From Rhodosorus marinus (Eukaryota > Rhodophyta > Stylonematophyceae > Stylonematales > Stylonemataceae): a DNA stretch of 64,000 bases. The stretch's first letter is position 1; each line of letters opens with the position of its first letter. Shown piece after piece: positions 20,355 through 31,429 of the stretch. Made by a program: the position numbers and the translations under genes. The stretch lies in assembly GCA_029953675.1 (NCBI GenBank), contig JAMWBK010000001.1, positions 1,463,001 through 1,527,000 on the forward strand, written 5' to 3'. The notes beneath the pieces are model-generated. The model was not told the DNA's origin, did not search any database, and worked only from the letters and a program-made list of their open reading frames with translations.

Positions 20355-20720
20355 AGAATACTTACGGAAACCCCGCTACCGGGGTCTCATGCCACGTTCA
20401 AACGTTCAAAAGAAAAAAGAGGGGCAGCTGGTCCACGCGCTGAGCACCTAGTGCAATATGTGCGTTACCCTGCCATAGTCTCCTGTTAATTTGAGCACCG
20501 ACATCGCTTCGCTCCTCGCTCCTCGCTCCGGTGTGGTAAGTGCTTGCAGCCGTCTCGTTGGAATTCCTGCGCCGTCGGTCTAGACCGTCAAAAAGTTTCT
20601 ATAGCATTCGGAATAAACTTGTCATCCGGTTCCTCGATCGTCCTGGCTTCCTTGTAGTAGGCGATCTTCCCGTTCACAGCTACCCTCGCCGCATACCCAT
20701 TCTCACTCTAACGTATCCCC
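20355..20720 (-). mobile_element. LINE family C 3' fragment
   Basis: Matches 42110-42460 with gaps: CCCCGCTACCGGGGTCTCAT, GTTCAAAAGAAAAAA, ATAAACTTGTCATCCGGTTC, CTTCCTTGTAGTAGGCGAT. The reverse strand encodes the C-terminal end of the family C protein, in broken frames. Confidence 0.75.
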
Positions 20721-21009
20721 GTCTGTTGCCGCATGCCGACAGCTTTGGCAGCACGTTGTGCATATGTGGCGCCAGAGGCGGCTTGTGCCAACGTAGGAAA
20801 TTCAAGGTTCTCCTGTCTCAAGATTTCTGGGTGGGACTGCCGCTTCGTATGTAGAGAATTGCTTACGCAAAAATGAAGATAGGAACGTTTCCGTTCCTAT
20901 CTTCAACCATGCAACTTGCCTCACCGAAAGCGTCGTTGAATCCTACTCGGAGCAAGCGGCAGGTCCCCATACTCTCTTTGCCTATGGCAATCAGGCCTAG
21001 GTAGTGGTT
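20721..21009. other. spacer, no gene seen
   Basis: No coding or repeat assignment that I trust. A perfect short inverted pair, GATAGGAACG / CGTTCCTATC, at 20878-20902 could form a hairpin. Confidence 0.4.
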
Positions 21010-21271
21010 TTGCTGAGGCGCTACACAAAGCGTGAAAGGAAAACTAGAGAGCTGGGGAAAGAAGCGTGCAAGTCCAGGCGGCGATGGCGAGCCACGGGAA
21101 GCATACTGCTAGAGTATCGCTACAGGGCGACACTGAAACCGCGTATGAGCTCCAATTATTCTCCAGGATGGTCAGTAAAGCGCTCGCGAAACCAATCCAA
21201 ACCCAACTTGTCCAGGTGGCCGCGGTTTCCCGGCTGAAAAACTGGAACCTGTGCGAGAGTTTTGTTAACAT
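21010..21271 (-). mobile_element. LINE family A, diverged short copy
   Basis: The 3' end GCTGAGGCGCTACACAAAGC is followed by C-terminal coding similarity. Its 5' truncation at about 21271 abuts the tail of the next copy (TGGCTTTATTGGTTGGCTTT), again head to tail. Confidence 0.75.
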
Positions 21272-22490
21272 GGCTTTATTGGTTGGCTTTATTAGCATAG
21301 CCTGATGCGCTACGGATGACGTAAAAGGGAACTAGGGACTAGGGAGAAGAGCATGCAAGCCTAGGCGGCGGTGACGCCCCTCGGCGAGCATTATGCTAGA
21401 ATACCGCCAGCGAGCGACACTTAAACGGCGGACGGGCGCCAGATTGTTCAAGATGTTCGGAGGAACGTTTTGCGCAGCCAGTCCAAGCTTGACTTTTCCA
21501 GATGCCCAAATGAAAGGCTGGAACATGTGAGACCGGCTCTCTTCCCGGGGAAGGCTGGCCATGCTCTCAGCATAGCGTCGTTCCTTCACGAGGAGTTCGC
21601 TCAGGTTGTATTTCAGGCGCGTGCGTCTCTTCGTGTGATGACCTCGCAGCAGTCCGCACGAGCCCAGGAAGCGGTATCCACATCTGTCGATACGGCTCTC
21701 GCAACCCTGGCAGAAGGAACGGCGATTAGAATGCCAATGGCCCGTGGCAAACCCAGGTAGATCCGTGCCGCGGTCAGGAGCTGAGAGGCGTCCTGTCGTT
21801 GCTACGGTGGCGGGGCAGAGTGGCTAGCCATGGGTGGGATAGCTGAACTTCCATGCCGCAGGCGGTGTGGAGTTGAACTAGATTCCGTGAGCAGCACTGT
21901 GTTGGCCCCGAGTGAGGCTATGTTGGATGACATGAATGTGTGAGCTCTACGATCTGCTCAGACCCGGGTAATCGTAGAGCCCGTGGGTGACCGGGCTGAT
22001 TTGCAGATCGTCGATCATCAGGCGATTATTCATCGTTTCCAGTCCAAACTCCCTGCGTCCCCAAAGCAGCTCCCTCCAGGAAGCGAGCTCTGCGATGCTC
22101 TTCCGGAAAGGCCTTGCACTGTCGCAGGGCGTCATAGATGCGCAGTAGCGAAGCCGGAAGGTCGACTGCGTCATCGTTTGTCAGTGCCCAATTCACAATG
22201 CAGGCACTGCGGAACCCCCTAAGGGTATGCAGAGCGGTGGCCCAGGAGGCTACCGTTGCAGTCGAGCAGCAAAGACGTCGGTCACCAACTCCAAAGCCTT
22301 CAAGGCGCAAGGGTGCTCTACCCCAGAGCCATCTGGGCCTGTATGATATCCCTGCCAGGTGTCGATTCCGAGGCAAGTGGTTCATCTCAAAGTGTTCCCA
22401 AATTCGTTAGCGTCGTCTCGTCCGCCTTGGGGGCAATCCACGCCCCATTGGGTGGAAGACTTTGCAAGCCTATGGTAAGGGGCCTCGGTA
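21272..22490 (-). mobile_element. LINE family A, diverged 1.2-kb copy
   Basis: The tail GGCTTTATTGGTTGGC and hairpin AGCATAGCCTGATGCGCTAC are followed by C-terminal, endonuclease-adjacent, CCHC-linker and RT-thumb regions (RLEGFGVGDR near 22310). Many indels; some internal segments are missing, for example part of the endonuclease region near 21600. Confidence 0.78.
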
Positions 22491-23300
22491 CCCCAGGCGT
22501 TTTGAATGAGTCCGTCATCCTATTGTCTGGAATGACAACATGCTTTCTTCGTGAGTTTTATTTTGAAAATATCTCCGTACAGGGTCAACCATCTAGACTA
22601 CCGTAGCCGCAGATACTAATCCATTCCCTCGCAACCACTAGCGCAAGCCGGCCCTTCAGAATAGTGCGAGCTCTTCAGGGGGGGGAGAGAACGGGTATTT
22701 ACACTGGTGTGACGGTACCACCACACTGTAGTGGAACTTTCCATTGATCTCCAGAATCGCTGAAATCTCCGTCGAGCTCAATATTACCTACGAAAAAGGA
22801 GAGTATTCGAAAAGTCGTCGCCGCAGAATCGTGCAACGGTTGGGCCGACGTCTGCGCTGTTGTGGGAGTGGCTCCCTCCTGCCACCTTCACTCCATCAAC
22901 TCTCACATCGATATTTTTAACAGTTACCTCGGGGGACTACCCCGGTCTAGCATATGCCATAATGGACATCTCACAGACTTGGTGGTCCTTAGCTAGACCA
23001 GTCAAAGGGTCACCAAAATCCCATGCTCTTTCAAGTGAATAAGACTGGCTTTATTAGTGAATAATACAGATTTACGGTCCGGCGAAACACCACATAAATA
23101 GTCGACTGCTGATCTCCACTGTTCGGGAAGTACTTAAAGCGAAACGGGACAGAGTGTTGCTGAGAGGGGTCCCGTAAGTGCGAACGACGCCAAACCATCT
23201 TCGGGGTCCCCAAAGTCTTCAAAGTTGGTAGTCACTTTCGTTGAAATCTACCGCATCGAAAAAATCCCACCTTTGGTCCCCCCCCCCCACCTTTTAAATC
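22491..23300. other. intergenic, no gene seen
   Basis: About 800 bases without a recognisable ORF, repeat or RNA gene. A G-run is at 22679-22686 and a C-run at 23279-23288. Possibly decayed retroelement beyond recognition. Confidence 0.4.
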
Positions 23301-23304
23301 AATT

Positions 23305-23575
23305 GCTTAATGGGAGACTGAAAAAAAAATGAACCGACTCCAAAAAACAACACGGATCCGCGGTTCCAGCATTAATGCACCACCGTTCATACGCCGCAAA
23401 CAAAGAAGCTCAAACAAAGCGTAGACAACGAGGAGAGCCAGTCGGGGTGTGCTCACGAAACGATTTGTCAGTCAATGAGGGCGACCGGCATCCACAAACC
23501 CAAAATACCGTAATTTCAAAAGGGACCAACATCCCGATGTGTGCAGAGCCGAATTCCGCGGGAAGACGGTAACCC
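23305..23575 (-). mobile_element. old LINE B-like fragment
   Basis: GGGAGACTGAAAAAAAAATG resembles the family B 3' terminus, and the following text keeps the spacing of the family B coding end with heavy divergence (GACAACGAGGAGAGCCAGTC). A related copy lies at 27715-27930, and the two are closer to each other than to young family B, so this may be a distinct subfamily. Confidence 0.6.
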
Positions 23576-23599
23576 CCCCCCCGCATCTTTCACTTCTTT

Positions 23600-23910
23600 A
23601 ATGAATGAATGAATGAATGGTTTAATCGGAGGCTGAAAAAAAAAACCCCGAGGGGAAAAAAAGACTAAGCGCGGCGAAGTACTCGCGCCTCCAACATCAA
23701 AGCGGCATTCATGCGCCACAGCAGGAAACTTAAGCGGGTAAACAACGATTGAAGACGGTCAGGGCGTTCGCGGAACAACTCCCGAAGCCAGCGAGAACCA
23801 ACAGAGTCCATGAACCCAAAGCACTCAATGATCAGGGGTACCAAGCGATGTGCTAGTGCCGAAGGACGAACACCAGGGGAAGACAAAGCCCCCGCGTATT
23901 TGATCTATTT
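23600..23910 (-). mobile_element. LINE family B, short copy
   Basis: Four GAAT units, GGTTTAATCGGAGGCTG, 3' UTR, then the coding end (VLRRA read backwards), truncated at TATTTGATCTATTTGCGG. Young: nearly identical to the other short copies. Confidence 0.9.
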
Positions 23911-23936
23911 GCGGGTTACGGAGTGCTCTAGTAAAC

Positions 23937-24045
23937 CATTCATTCATTCAGTAAAGCTAGTTTTTTTTTTTTTTTTTTTTTCCCCTCGGGGTTTTTTTTT
24001 TTTTTTTCAGCCTCCGATTAAACCATTCATTCAGTAAAGCTAGTT
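23937..24045 (+). mobile_element. LINE family B 3' UTR-only insertion with long duplication
   Basis: The stretch CATTCATTCAGTAAAGCTAG occurs at about 23937-23956 and again at 24025-24044. Between the copies is only a T-run, CCCCTCGGGG, another T-run and CAGCCTCCGATTAAAC, the last 65-70 bases of family B. It is the shortest clear insertion in the window and shows that the 3' UTR alone is enough to be mobilised. Confidence 0.8.
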
Positions 24046-24519
24046 TTGCACTTCGATTTTGACCGTTTCTCGGGCAATTTCCTGTCTCCGGGAGAAACGG
24101 CAGGGCTCTCTGAGCATGAGAGCAGCGTGAAGGCGGCAGCGATCCATTGGCTACGGATTCAGCGCCTTGAGAGGATCTTGTTGGAGCGGTTCCGGTCGGG
24201 CCCTCGTCACCTGCGCATGGCGGTTTCCAGTTTCTTCGATCTGGAGAGGCGACTTGTGCTGACTTCGCGCTACAAGACAGAGCTGCAGCGGGTGGGGATT
24301 TTGGAGGGCTCTGCTTCCAGCACTACTTCCAGCGAGAGTGGTGAGGAAGGGGAGCAGACTGAGGGCACGGCGGTGGAGGACGCCCAGGTTACTTTGCTGA
24401 AGCCCGCGGGATCCGTTCCGCGAGCCTCGCGGAGTGGGTGGCTCACGACTTTGGTGCGGATAGGAGGTAAGAGAGCGAGGACCGACTCCCCCGGGTCTAA
24501 GGGGGAGAAGCACGATTAG
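24046..24519 (+). pseudogene. LINE family A ORF1, C-terminal part
   Basis: A partial frame of about 157 codons ending in TAG. It carries the sequence LERILLERFRSGPRHLRMAV, a Ser/Glu-rich linker and a basic end (GGKRARTDSPGSKGEKHD). The same end, stopping at the same place, is seen at 45552-45554 in another copy, so the stop is real. It probably encodes an RNA-binding or RNP protein, but no known zinc knuckle is visible. It is truncated at the 5' side by the insertion. Confidence 0.75.
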
Positions 24520-24550
24520 CGCTCCAGGCACAGCTGCGAGGTCGCAGCCT

Positions 24551-27535
24551 ATGGATCTACAGTCTTATGTCCTGAAGGAGGGCGGAGACTGGGGCATTTG
24601 GCGTACGCGTTTTCGGAGTTGGCTCCGGCGGTGGATTTCTTTGGAAGGAGGCTCGCTTCCCCTCCGTGGGGGCATTCCCCCAGTCGTCCTTCCTCGTGGA
24701 GACCTTCTAGTAGCTGGAACCATTCTCGATTTCATCTTCACGAGCCTGGCTCGCAACATTCGGGACACAGTCATTTGGGTTTTTCTGGGGGTCATGCCGC
24801 GCCTGATTCTGGCCCCCATTCACACATCGGAGCGCAGATGGCGAGTACGAGACCGACTGGCCCTGTTCTTGAAGGGAGACTTCGAAGTACTACAGCGCAG
24901 CTATTTGGCGTCGTCAGCACCATCCGCCCGTCGGACTCGGCATGGCACAGTGTCGCCCGTGCCGGCTCGAGTACAGAAATTGGTAGCAGTGGGCGATTTA
25001 AGTCGAGCGGCGCGGGTTTTGGAGGGCCAGGCGCCTGTCCTCCCCTACGATGATAGTCTCGCCCAGACGGTGTGGTCTTTGTTCCCTGAGTCCGACGTGG
25101 ATTTGTCCCCTGAATTCGAGGTATTCTTGGACCGTCCGGAGTTGGCCAGGTTTCGCATCGATCTGACGCTCAGTGAGTCTGACCTGGAGGATTTGCTTCG
25201 TACCTCGCGTCGGGGACGCTGTCCCGGACCCTCCGGACTAAGAACAGAGCTATTGCAGGCCCTGAGCCAGCCTGGCAAGAGCGCGCTTCTGAGGTTCCTT
25301 AACAAGTTGTTCCAGGGCGTATCGGGTGCGTCTGCGCCATGGGAACATCTCCGGCAGGCGCAGCTTTGCTTGCTCACGAAACCTGACCACCAGCCGGCCC
25401 ACCCGCGTCTCCGGCCGATCGGGATGGTGGAGAGCCTACGGAAGTTAGCCGGGAGGTGGCTATGCCAGCGCCTTCGCCAGCGCGTTACAGCTTTTATGGC
25501 GCCCTTGCAAGTAGGGGTGGGATTTTCTGGGGGTTGCGAACTGATCACCCATGGGATCGAGCTAGAACGCGCCAGTAGGCCGGAGTGGGGAGTCTTGGTG
25601 GTTGATTTCCGGAACGCATTCAACAGCGTGTCGCGGACGCATGCGCTAGAGGTGCTCCGACGGGTGTTTCCGGAGGCGTGGCCGTTTCTATCGGGTATTT
25701 ACGGAGGGGAGAGCCTCCCCTACTTGACAACGGAAGGCACTGTTTTTCAAGCACATACTGGCGTCCAACAAGGCGACCCTTGCGGACCTCTTCTTCATGC
25801 CTGTGCCCTACAGCTCGTACTTTTACGTCTTTCGACTGAGGTCTCGGATCTTCGAATCTGCGCGTACCACGATGACGTAACATTGCTGGGCACCCCTGAC
25901 ACCCTGGCTAGGGGACTGACCGCGATCGAAGCGATTGCACGTCGCGTCGGTTTGACTGTGGAAACAGAAAAATGTCGCTTTCTCCCCCCGAGGGACGTGT
26001 CGCTGACCTCTCTGCCACCCACTCTGCGACTAATCAGCGAACGTGAAGGGTTCGAACACCACGGCGTCGGATTGGGGACTGACAACTTTGTCCAAGCATC
26101 CTGCGAGCGAGTTTTGGCACGGCACAAGCAACTCACCGACGCCATTGAGCATCTACCCGACAGCATGCTGCAATCGGCCTGCTTGCTTTCCCGCTTTTGT
26201 GCCGGTCCCAGACTCAACTACTGGTTGCGCAGCCTGCCTCCAGCTTGGGGCTCGTGGATCGCGGCTAAAGCCGACGAAATGACCCTGCAACACTGGGGAA
26301 CGCTCTTGGATGAGCCCCTCGATCTTGGAGCTGCTCCCGACAGGGACTTTATTCGTGAACAGATCGCTCTACCGTTGCGATTAGGGGGATTCGGCGTCGC
26401 AGACCGTGGGCTGGTATGCTCGCCAGCGGCGGTTGCCTCCTGGGCTACCGCGCCGCGAACGTTGGTGACCTTCCAGATGCGAAGTGTCTGCCTCTTGGCT
26501 CGAGCTTTGACCAACGAGGATCCAGTGACCCTGCCGCCCCCGCTTTTGACAATTTATGATGGTCTTCAACACGCGTTCAGGAGGTGCAACGCCGTGCCGG
26601 ACGCAAATCGGTCCCGCTTTGGTTCCTGGAGGGAGCTGTTATGGGGACGAGCTGAAGCGATTGAGGATTGTCCCCTCGACCGAGTTCTTGCCGATGACGG
26701 AGAGGCTAGCCCCGGGTCCCCTGTTGCAGACTACCCGGGTTTGAGCCGATTGTGGAGCTCCCGCACTGATGTGATTCAACATAGCCTCACCTGGGGCCAA
26801 CACAGTGCCGCTCACACAGTCATGCTCAATTCTCCTCTCACGCCGCCTACCACTGCCGCTCGTCTCCGCGGCATGGGAGGCCACCTCTCGCACTTGTGGT
26901 TAACCACTCTACCGTCGTCATTGAGTCATCGTCTCGATGCTTTCCAGTTCCGTTCTGCCGCACGGATCTATCTCGGTTTGCCACAGGCTCCGTGGCACTC
27001 TAATCGGCCGTCTTTCTGTCAGGGATGTGAGAGCCGGATTAACGCTTGTGGCTACCACTTCCTGGGTTCCTGCGGACTGTTGCGAGGTCTCCGTACGAGG
27101 CGTCACACTCGCCTCAAGTACATCCTCAGCGAATATTTGACTCGGATAGGGCATACGGTTGAGGTTGAGTCGGAACTGCCCAGATCAATCTCGGACTCTG
27201 CACCGCCCCGTTGTATAGCCGATCTCCTCGTCTCCGACGCTACTGCCAGACGCTCAACATATGTGGACCTTGCGATTACCTGCCCCGTGGCCAGCGCCCA
27301 CCTCACCGCAGCCGCCCGCCGCCGGGGGGCCGCGGCTTCAGCCCTTCGAAGAGGTTAAGGAACGACGGTATGCTGAGAGCATGGCCAGTCTGCCTTGCGC
27401 TGAGGGTCGCTCTCACCGGTTCCAGCCATTCATTGTGGAAAGCTTTGGTCACGTGGATAAGTCGGGTTTAGAGTGGTTGCGGAAATGTTTTGCTGAGCAT
27501 CCTACTGAATATTTGGCGCTCTTGAGGCGTTGAAG
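24551..27535 (+). pseudogene. LINE family A ORF2: reverse transcriptase with CCHC and restriction-like endonuclease
   Basis: ATG at 24551 (MDLQSYVLKEGGDWGIWRTR), 935 codons open to 27358, then a one-base insertion (GAGG for GAG near 27349) breaks the frame. The C-terminal end continues in another frame to about 27535, where a TGA replaces a codon. Order of motifs: RCPGPSGL, LRPIGMVESLRKLAGRWL, motif A VVDFRNAFNSV, motif B GVQQGDPCGP, motif C CAYHDDVTLLG near 25863, thumb, CCHC finger (C-x2-C-x9-H-x4-C) near 27020-27080, TRRHTRL, endonuclease core IADLLV ... TYVDLAITCP. The role is target-primed reverse transcription. No apurinic-type endonuclease is seen. The catalytic motif is YHDD rather than the usual YADD or FADD. 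Confidence 0.92.
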
Positions 27536-27714
27536 TGTCTCCCTTTGGCGATATTCCAGCGACATGCTTTCCGAGGCGCGCCATCGGCGCCTGGGGTTGC
27601 ATGCTTCGCGCGCTAGTTATTAGTTCATCTTCACGCCTTGCGTAGCGCTTCAGGCTATGCTAGTAAAGTCCAGTAAAGTCCAGTAAAGCGTATGCAAGTA
27701 AAGTCCAGTAAAGC

Positions 27715-27935
27715 GTCCACGACTGCGTGCGTCCATACGCCGGGCAAAACAAGAAGCTCAAACAAGGGTAGACAACAAGGAGAGCCGGTCGGGGGGCTCA
27801 CGAATCGATTTGTGCAGTCAATGGGGGCCACTAGCATCCACGAACCCAAAATACCGTAATTTCAAAACGGACCAGCATCCCGATGTCCAGAGTCGATCTA
27901 CGAATTCCACGAGAAGACAACCCCCCCCCCCCCTC
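27715..27935 (-). mobile_element. old LINE B-like fragment
   Basis: Parallels 23375-23570 (CATACGCCG, CAAACAAGG, GTAGACAACAAGGAGAGCC, CAAAATACCGTAATTTCAAA). Its flank at 27690-27715 is the tail of the long family A copy. Confidence 0.55.
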
Positions 27936-29145
27936 GCATTTTTCACTTCTTTGATAAGGTTTTACGGCGTCCTTTAGTAAAGCGTTCACGGCTACGTTAG
28001 TCTGGGGTTCCTGGGGGGAGACAACCCCCTCACCGACATATTTCGCTTCTATGAAGCTGTTGAACGTTTGTTTTTTTTTGCTGTTTCACGTTCCCCCCCT
28101 TTTGCTCGGCCCGCACCGGAGGGCAAAATCTTATCAACACAAAGTATATACAAGAATCTCGCAAAAATAAAAACAAACATGAAACGAACTAAAAAGTAGT
28201 ATTTTTTTGAAACAGCGACGGAGCAAAGAAAGTATATACAAAACTCTCGCAAAAAACGAGAAACGGACTAAAAATAGTATTAAACATTAAAAAATACTCA
28301 CGCGTGCTACAGATATAACAAATGTCAATCACTTTAATTTCTTGAGTTTGCATTTCTTGTACACGTAGTAAATGGGGAATATTATTACGAAAATAGGATC
28401 AATTCACTTCTATGAAAGTATGCCGGGCTGTTCAGCTCTTGAATGAAATTGTTTTTTTTACTGTTTCACGTTCTTTCGTACTTTCTCAGTCCGCACGGGA
28501 GGGTAGAAACTTTTATTAAAAAAGCATATACAAGCCGGTAGGGTCGCTTGTGGAGCCAAAGGGGGGCGCGACCGAAATGCACAAATCGAGGGGACCAGAC
28601 CAGGCCGCCCAATGTGTTTCGAATTTCAGGGGAAGCCCGAAGACGAGCATATTTCACCTCTTTGATGAGGTTAGCTTGCCTTAAGGGCTTTGCGTGTGGA
28701 TCAGTCGGACCAACCACTGATCTCTTGTTTTTGTTTTTTATCGTAGCTAGCGACCCCGGATTGCTGGGGTTAAACCCAACCGTCTTCCCTAGATAGGGTT
28801 TGCGCGTTAGGCAGTTGCCCAGTCAAGTCTACTGTTACGTTAGTCTGGGGTACTCCTGGAGAGGGGGTCTAAGTCAGATTGGAGCGAACATAGAGTAGTG
28901 GTATTGCGCTGCTGTAGGTAGCTGCCGAATAAAGGCCACGGGGTTCTAAGGGGTGACAAAGTCCGTGCAAATTTTTCACTTCTTTGGAAGTATGCGGGCT
29001 TGTGCAACTGTTGAACGAATTTTTTTTTTGGACTGCTTTCACGTTTTCCCCTTGCAGCCCACCGCGAAGGTAGAATCTTATCTCAAAAAGTATATTACAA
29101 AAATCTGACAAAAATAAATACTAAAGACGTGCTAAAAAGTAGTAG
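27936..29145. other. AT-rich repeat remnants, no gene seen
   Basis: Three related segments (about 27955-28270, 28385-28530, 28975-29130) share GTTTTTTT, CTGTTTCACGTT and AAAAGTATATACAA, so a low-copy degenerate repeat is present. TACGTTAGTCTGGGG occurs at 27993 and 28835 and resembles the family C 3' terminus. No coding content found. Confidence 0.5.
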
Positions 29146-29185
29146 ACTTTCAGCCTCCGATTAAACCATTCATTCATTTTTAAAG
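29146..29185 (+). mobile_element. LINE family B 3' terminus
   Basis: TTTCAGCCTCCGATTAAACC followed by ATTCATTCA: a very short family B insertion or scar. Confidence 0.7.
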
Positions 29186-29429
29186 GACTCAACGCGTTAA
29201 AGGCTCGAAACTGATCCTATTTTCGTCAACACGAAATGCTTAGGTGCTCGAACGCGACAGCGAGATCAATGTATGTGGGACGCCGGCTATCCAGTAGATT
29301 GGCCATTCAGCGCTCATCATTTTGGGAGTCCGCGACAGCAGCGGCTTCTCACGTCCAATTTCAAGACCAGTTTGCCGGACGATATTACGAATTTCACTGT
29401 ATATCAAGTTCAAAATCCGCGTTTGAGCA

Positions 29430-30125
29430 CCTTAGCACTTCGTATACACGTAGTGGATGCCGAATATGACGAAAATAGGATCAATTTCGAACCTGATAGG
29501 AGCTGAACACAAGTACTCTTCGCTCCCTGTCGAGAACATATCCGTATTGCGCGAGCTCAATGTCTGTACAATTGACATTGGTGTAGAGATGGATATTAAG
29601 CCCTTTATACGTTCCAAAACCGAAAAATACCAGCATCTTCTCGAAAATCTGTTGTTTATGGGGAGGTATGTGACCCCAAAGAGTTGATAGCAAACGTGTA
29701 CAATCGAAGCGACCCCCTTCACCATGAAGACTTTTTCAGAGTTGTTGATACAATGCCATCCTAGCACATGGCCCTGGAACGTGTTGATGAGAAACAAAAT
29801 GGGCGTGCAAACTCTAGGATGGAAGCTAACCTGTTGAATCAAGACACACGCGTGTATACCATGAAATGACTTCGAAGCATGAGTCTGATGCCAATATCAG
29901 CCAAGATCGTTTGTCATCCTAGTGAGGGAGACTCTTAAGATAAAAAGCAATAAGAGACATATAAGAAACAGGAAACAGGTACAAAAACACCTACTTTGTC
30001 CACAAAGATGTCAACGTCATTATGAGAATCTTCTTCTCTAATACCTTTCATCCAATGAACGAATTGCTTATCGCCCAACACTACAATCACTTTAGTTCTG
30101 GGCTGACCAGGTTTTTTTCAACTCA
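29430..30125 (-). pseudogene. unknown coding fragment, left arm of an inverted duplication
   Basis: On the minus strand, from about 30120, reads KVIVVLGDKQFVHWMKGI then REEDSHNDVDIFVDK. Next is a candidate intron (GTAGGTGTTTTTG at about 29985 to TTCAACAG at about 29834), then LINTFQGHVLGWHCINNSEK and ASIVHVCYQLFGVTYLPI in broken frames. The same gene fragment, without the part between the presumed splice sites and the following 130 bases, is repeated in opposite orientation at 30230-30600. I do not recognise the family. It could be a transposon protein or a captured host gene. Confidence 0.5.
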
Positions 30126-30229
30126 GCGGTCATGACGACACTCTGCCCTATAAAAATTATAAAAAGTTATGAAAAGGGTATACAAAACGAGTAAAAACAT
30201 AAAAGTTAAAAATGTATTTAAAAGTATGA

Positions 30230-30600
30230 CACGGGATTGATAATAAGCAAATTCGTTCATTGGATGAAGAGAGTTAGAGTAGAAGATTCTCATCATGACG
30301 TTGATATCCCGACTCTTTGGAGTCATACCTCCCCATGAAATATTTTTTTCTTTTTTTTTCGAGGAAGGTGGAAGGCATTTTTCGATTCTGGAACGTATTA
30401 TGAAGGGCTTAATATCGATCTCTACACCAACGTCGATTGTAGCTCACGCAATACAGATGTTGCGCAGTATGGAGCGAAAAGTAGTTGTGTCCAACCCCTT
30501 AACAGGTTCGAAACTGATCCTATTTTTTCGTCATATTCAGCACTCAATACGGGTCTACAAAGTGCAAACCCAACAGCTAAAGATGTTGACATTTGACTAG
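30230..30600 (+). pseudogene. unknown coding fragment, right arm of the inverted duplication
   Basis: Plus-strand match to the reverse complement of 30005-30075 and 29430-29695, with substitutions and small indels: AATTCGTTCATTGGATGAAG, TGGAGTCATACCTCCCCAT, GGAACGTATTATGAAGGGCT, AGGTTCGAAACTGATCCTAT. No open frame longer than about 100 codons. Confidence 0.6.
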
Positions 30601-31036
30601 CTGAACAGTACGTGTGAGTACTTTTTAATGCTTTCTACTACTTTTTAGAGGGTCTTTACTATTTTATTTATTTTTGTGAGGCTTTTGTATGTACTTTTTT
30701 GATAAGATTCTACTCCCCTGGTGTTGGGCATTCGTTCGGTGTTGGGCTGAGCGACGGGAAATGTGAAACAGTAAAAAAAAACAATTTCATCCGACTTAGA
30801 CTCCACCTGGGTCTCACCCATCCCTACAACTAGTTTTTTTGCCGGACAACGCTTCACCCGGTGCCCGGGTTAATGACCCCCAAAGCACCTCCTCTGCCTC
30901 CAGTCTTCACTCCGGTTGTCCAGACGAACAGAGGTCACTTCCCTGACCTCGGTCACACGTTCCCAGGTTCTTCAGAGAGAGCGTCCCAACTAGACTGCCT
31001 TCGACGGTCTTCATAGGGACCCACCCATACCGTACT
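30601..31036. other. spacer, no gene seen
   Basis: AT-rich first half with CTACTTTTTAG and TACTTTTTTGATAAGATTCT, which resemble the reverse complement of parts of 28130-28250 and 29090-29130. Nothing else recognised. Confidence 0.4.
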
Positions 31037-31149
31037 ATGCCGTACTATGAGCGTGTTGTGCAGGACGCGGATCAGCGCCACCTGCGTCTGTTGATTCGCG
31101 CCTTGCACCTATTCTCTGCACGGAGTCCAAAAGGTTGGCCACATGATAT

Positions 31150-31330
31150 ATTTCCTCGTAACCGTAAGCTTTACTGGGCAGCTGCCTACTGCAGCGCAAC
31201 ACTACGTCTAATCCTATCTAGGCAGAAACTTACTGGAACCCCGCTACCGGGGTCTCATGCTACGTTCAAAAGAAAAAACAGGCACCAGCGGATTCTCCAA
31301 CTGGTCCACGCGCAAAGCGCCTAATGCTAT
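31150..31330 (-). mobile_element. LINE family C 3' fragment
   Basis: GTAACCGTAAGCTTTACTGG, GCTGCCTACTGCAGCGCAAC, CCCCGCTACCGGGGTCTCAT and CACCAGCGGATTCTCCAACT are shared almost exactly with 42040-42225. The reverse strand is the 3' UTR and last codons of family C. Confidence 0.8.
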
Positions 31331-31429
31331 CTCTGCGTTACCAAAAAAAAAGCTTCTGAGACAGAACTTGAACTGGACTCGCACGGCCAAAAAAAATAAA
31401 AGCAAAACTGACCAATCTGGACATGTCGA

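Larger units (their letters stand above)
24046..27690 (+). mobile_element. LINE family A, long 5'-truncated copy
   Basis: Carries the end of ORF1, all of ORF2 and the 3' UTR with GCCTTGCGTAGCGCTTCAGG and a tail of GTAAAGTCCA units. The 5' truncation lies inside ORF1 and abuts the family B 3' end at 24045. Nearly identical over its 3' 2.1 kb to 46621-48720 and over 1.3 kb to array unit a, so the family was active recently. Confidence 0.93.

Noticed and set aside
29430-30600. DNA transposon with terminal inverted repeats
   Set aside because: The inverted arms contain coding text and the outer ends show no sharp terminal motif or flanking duplication that I can see.
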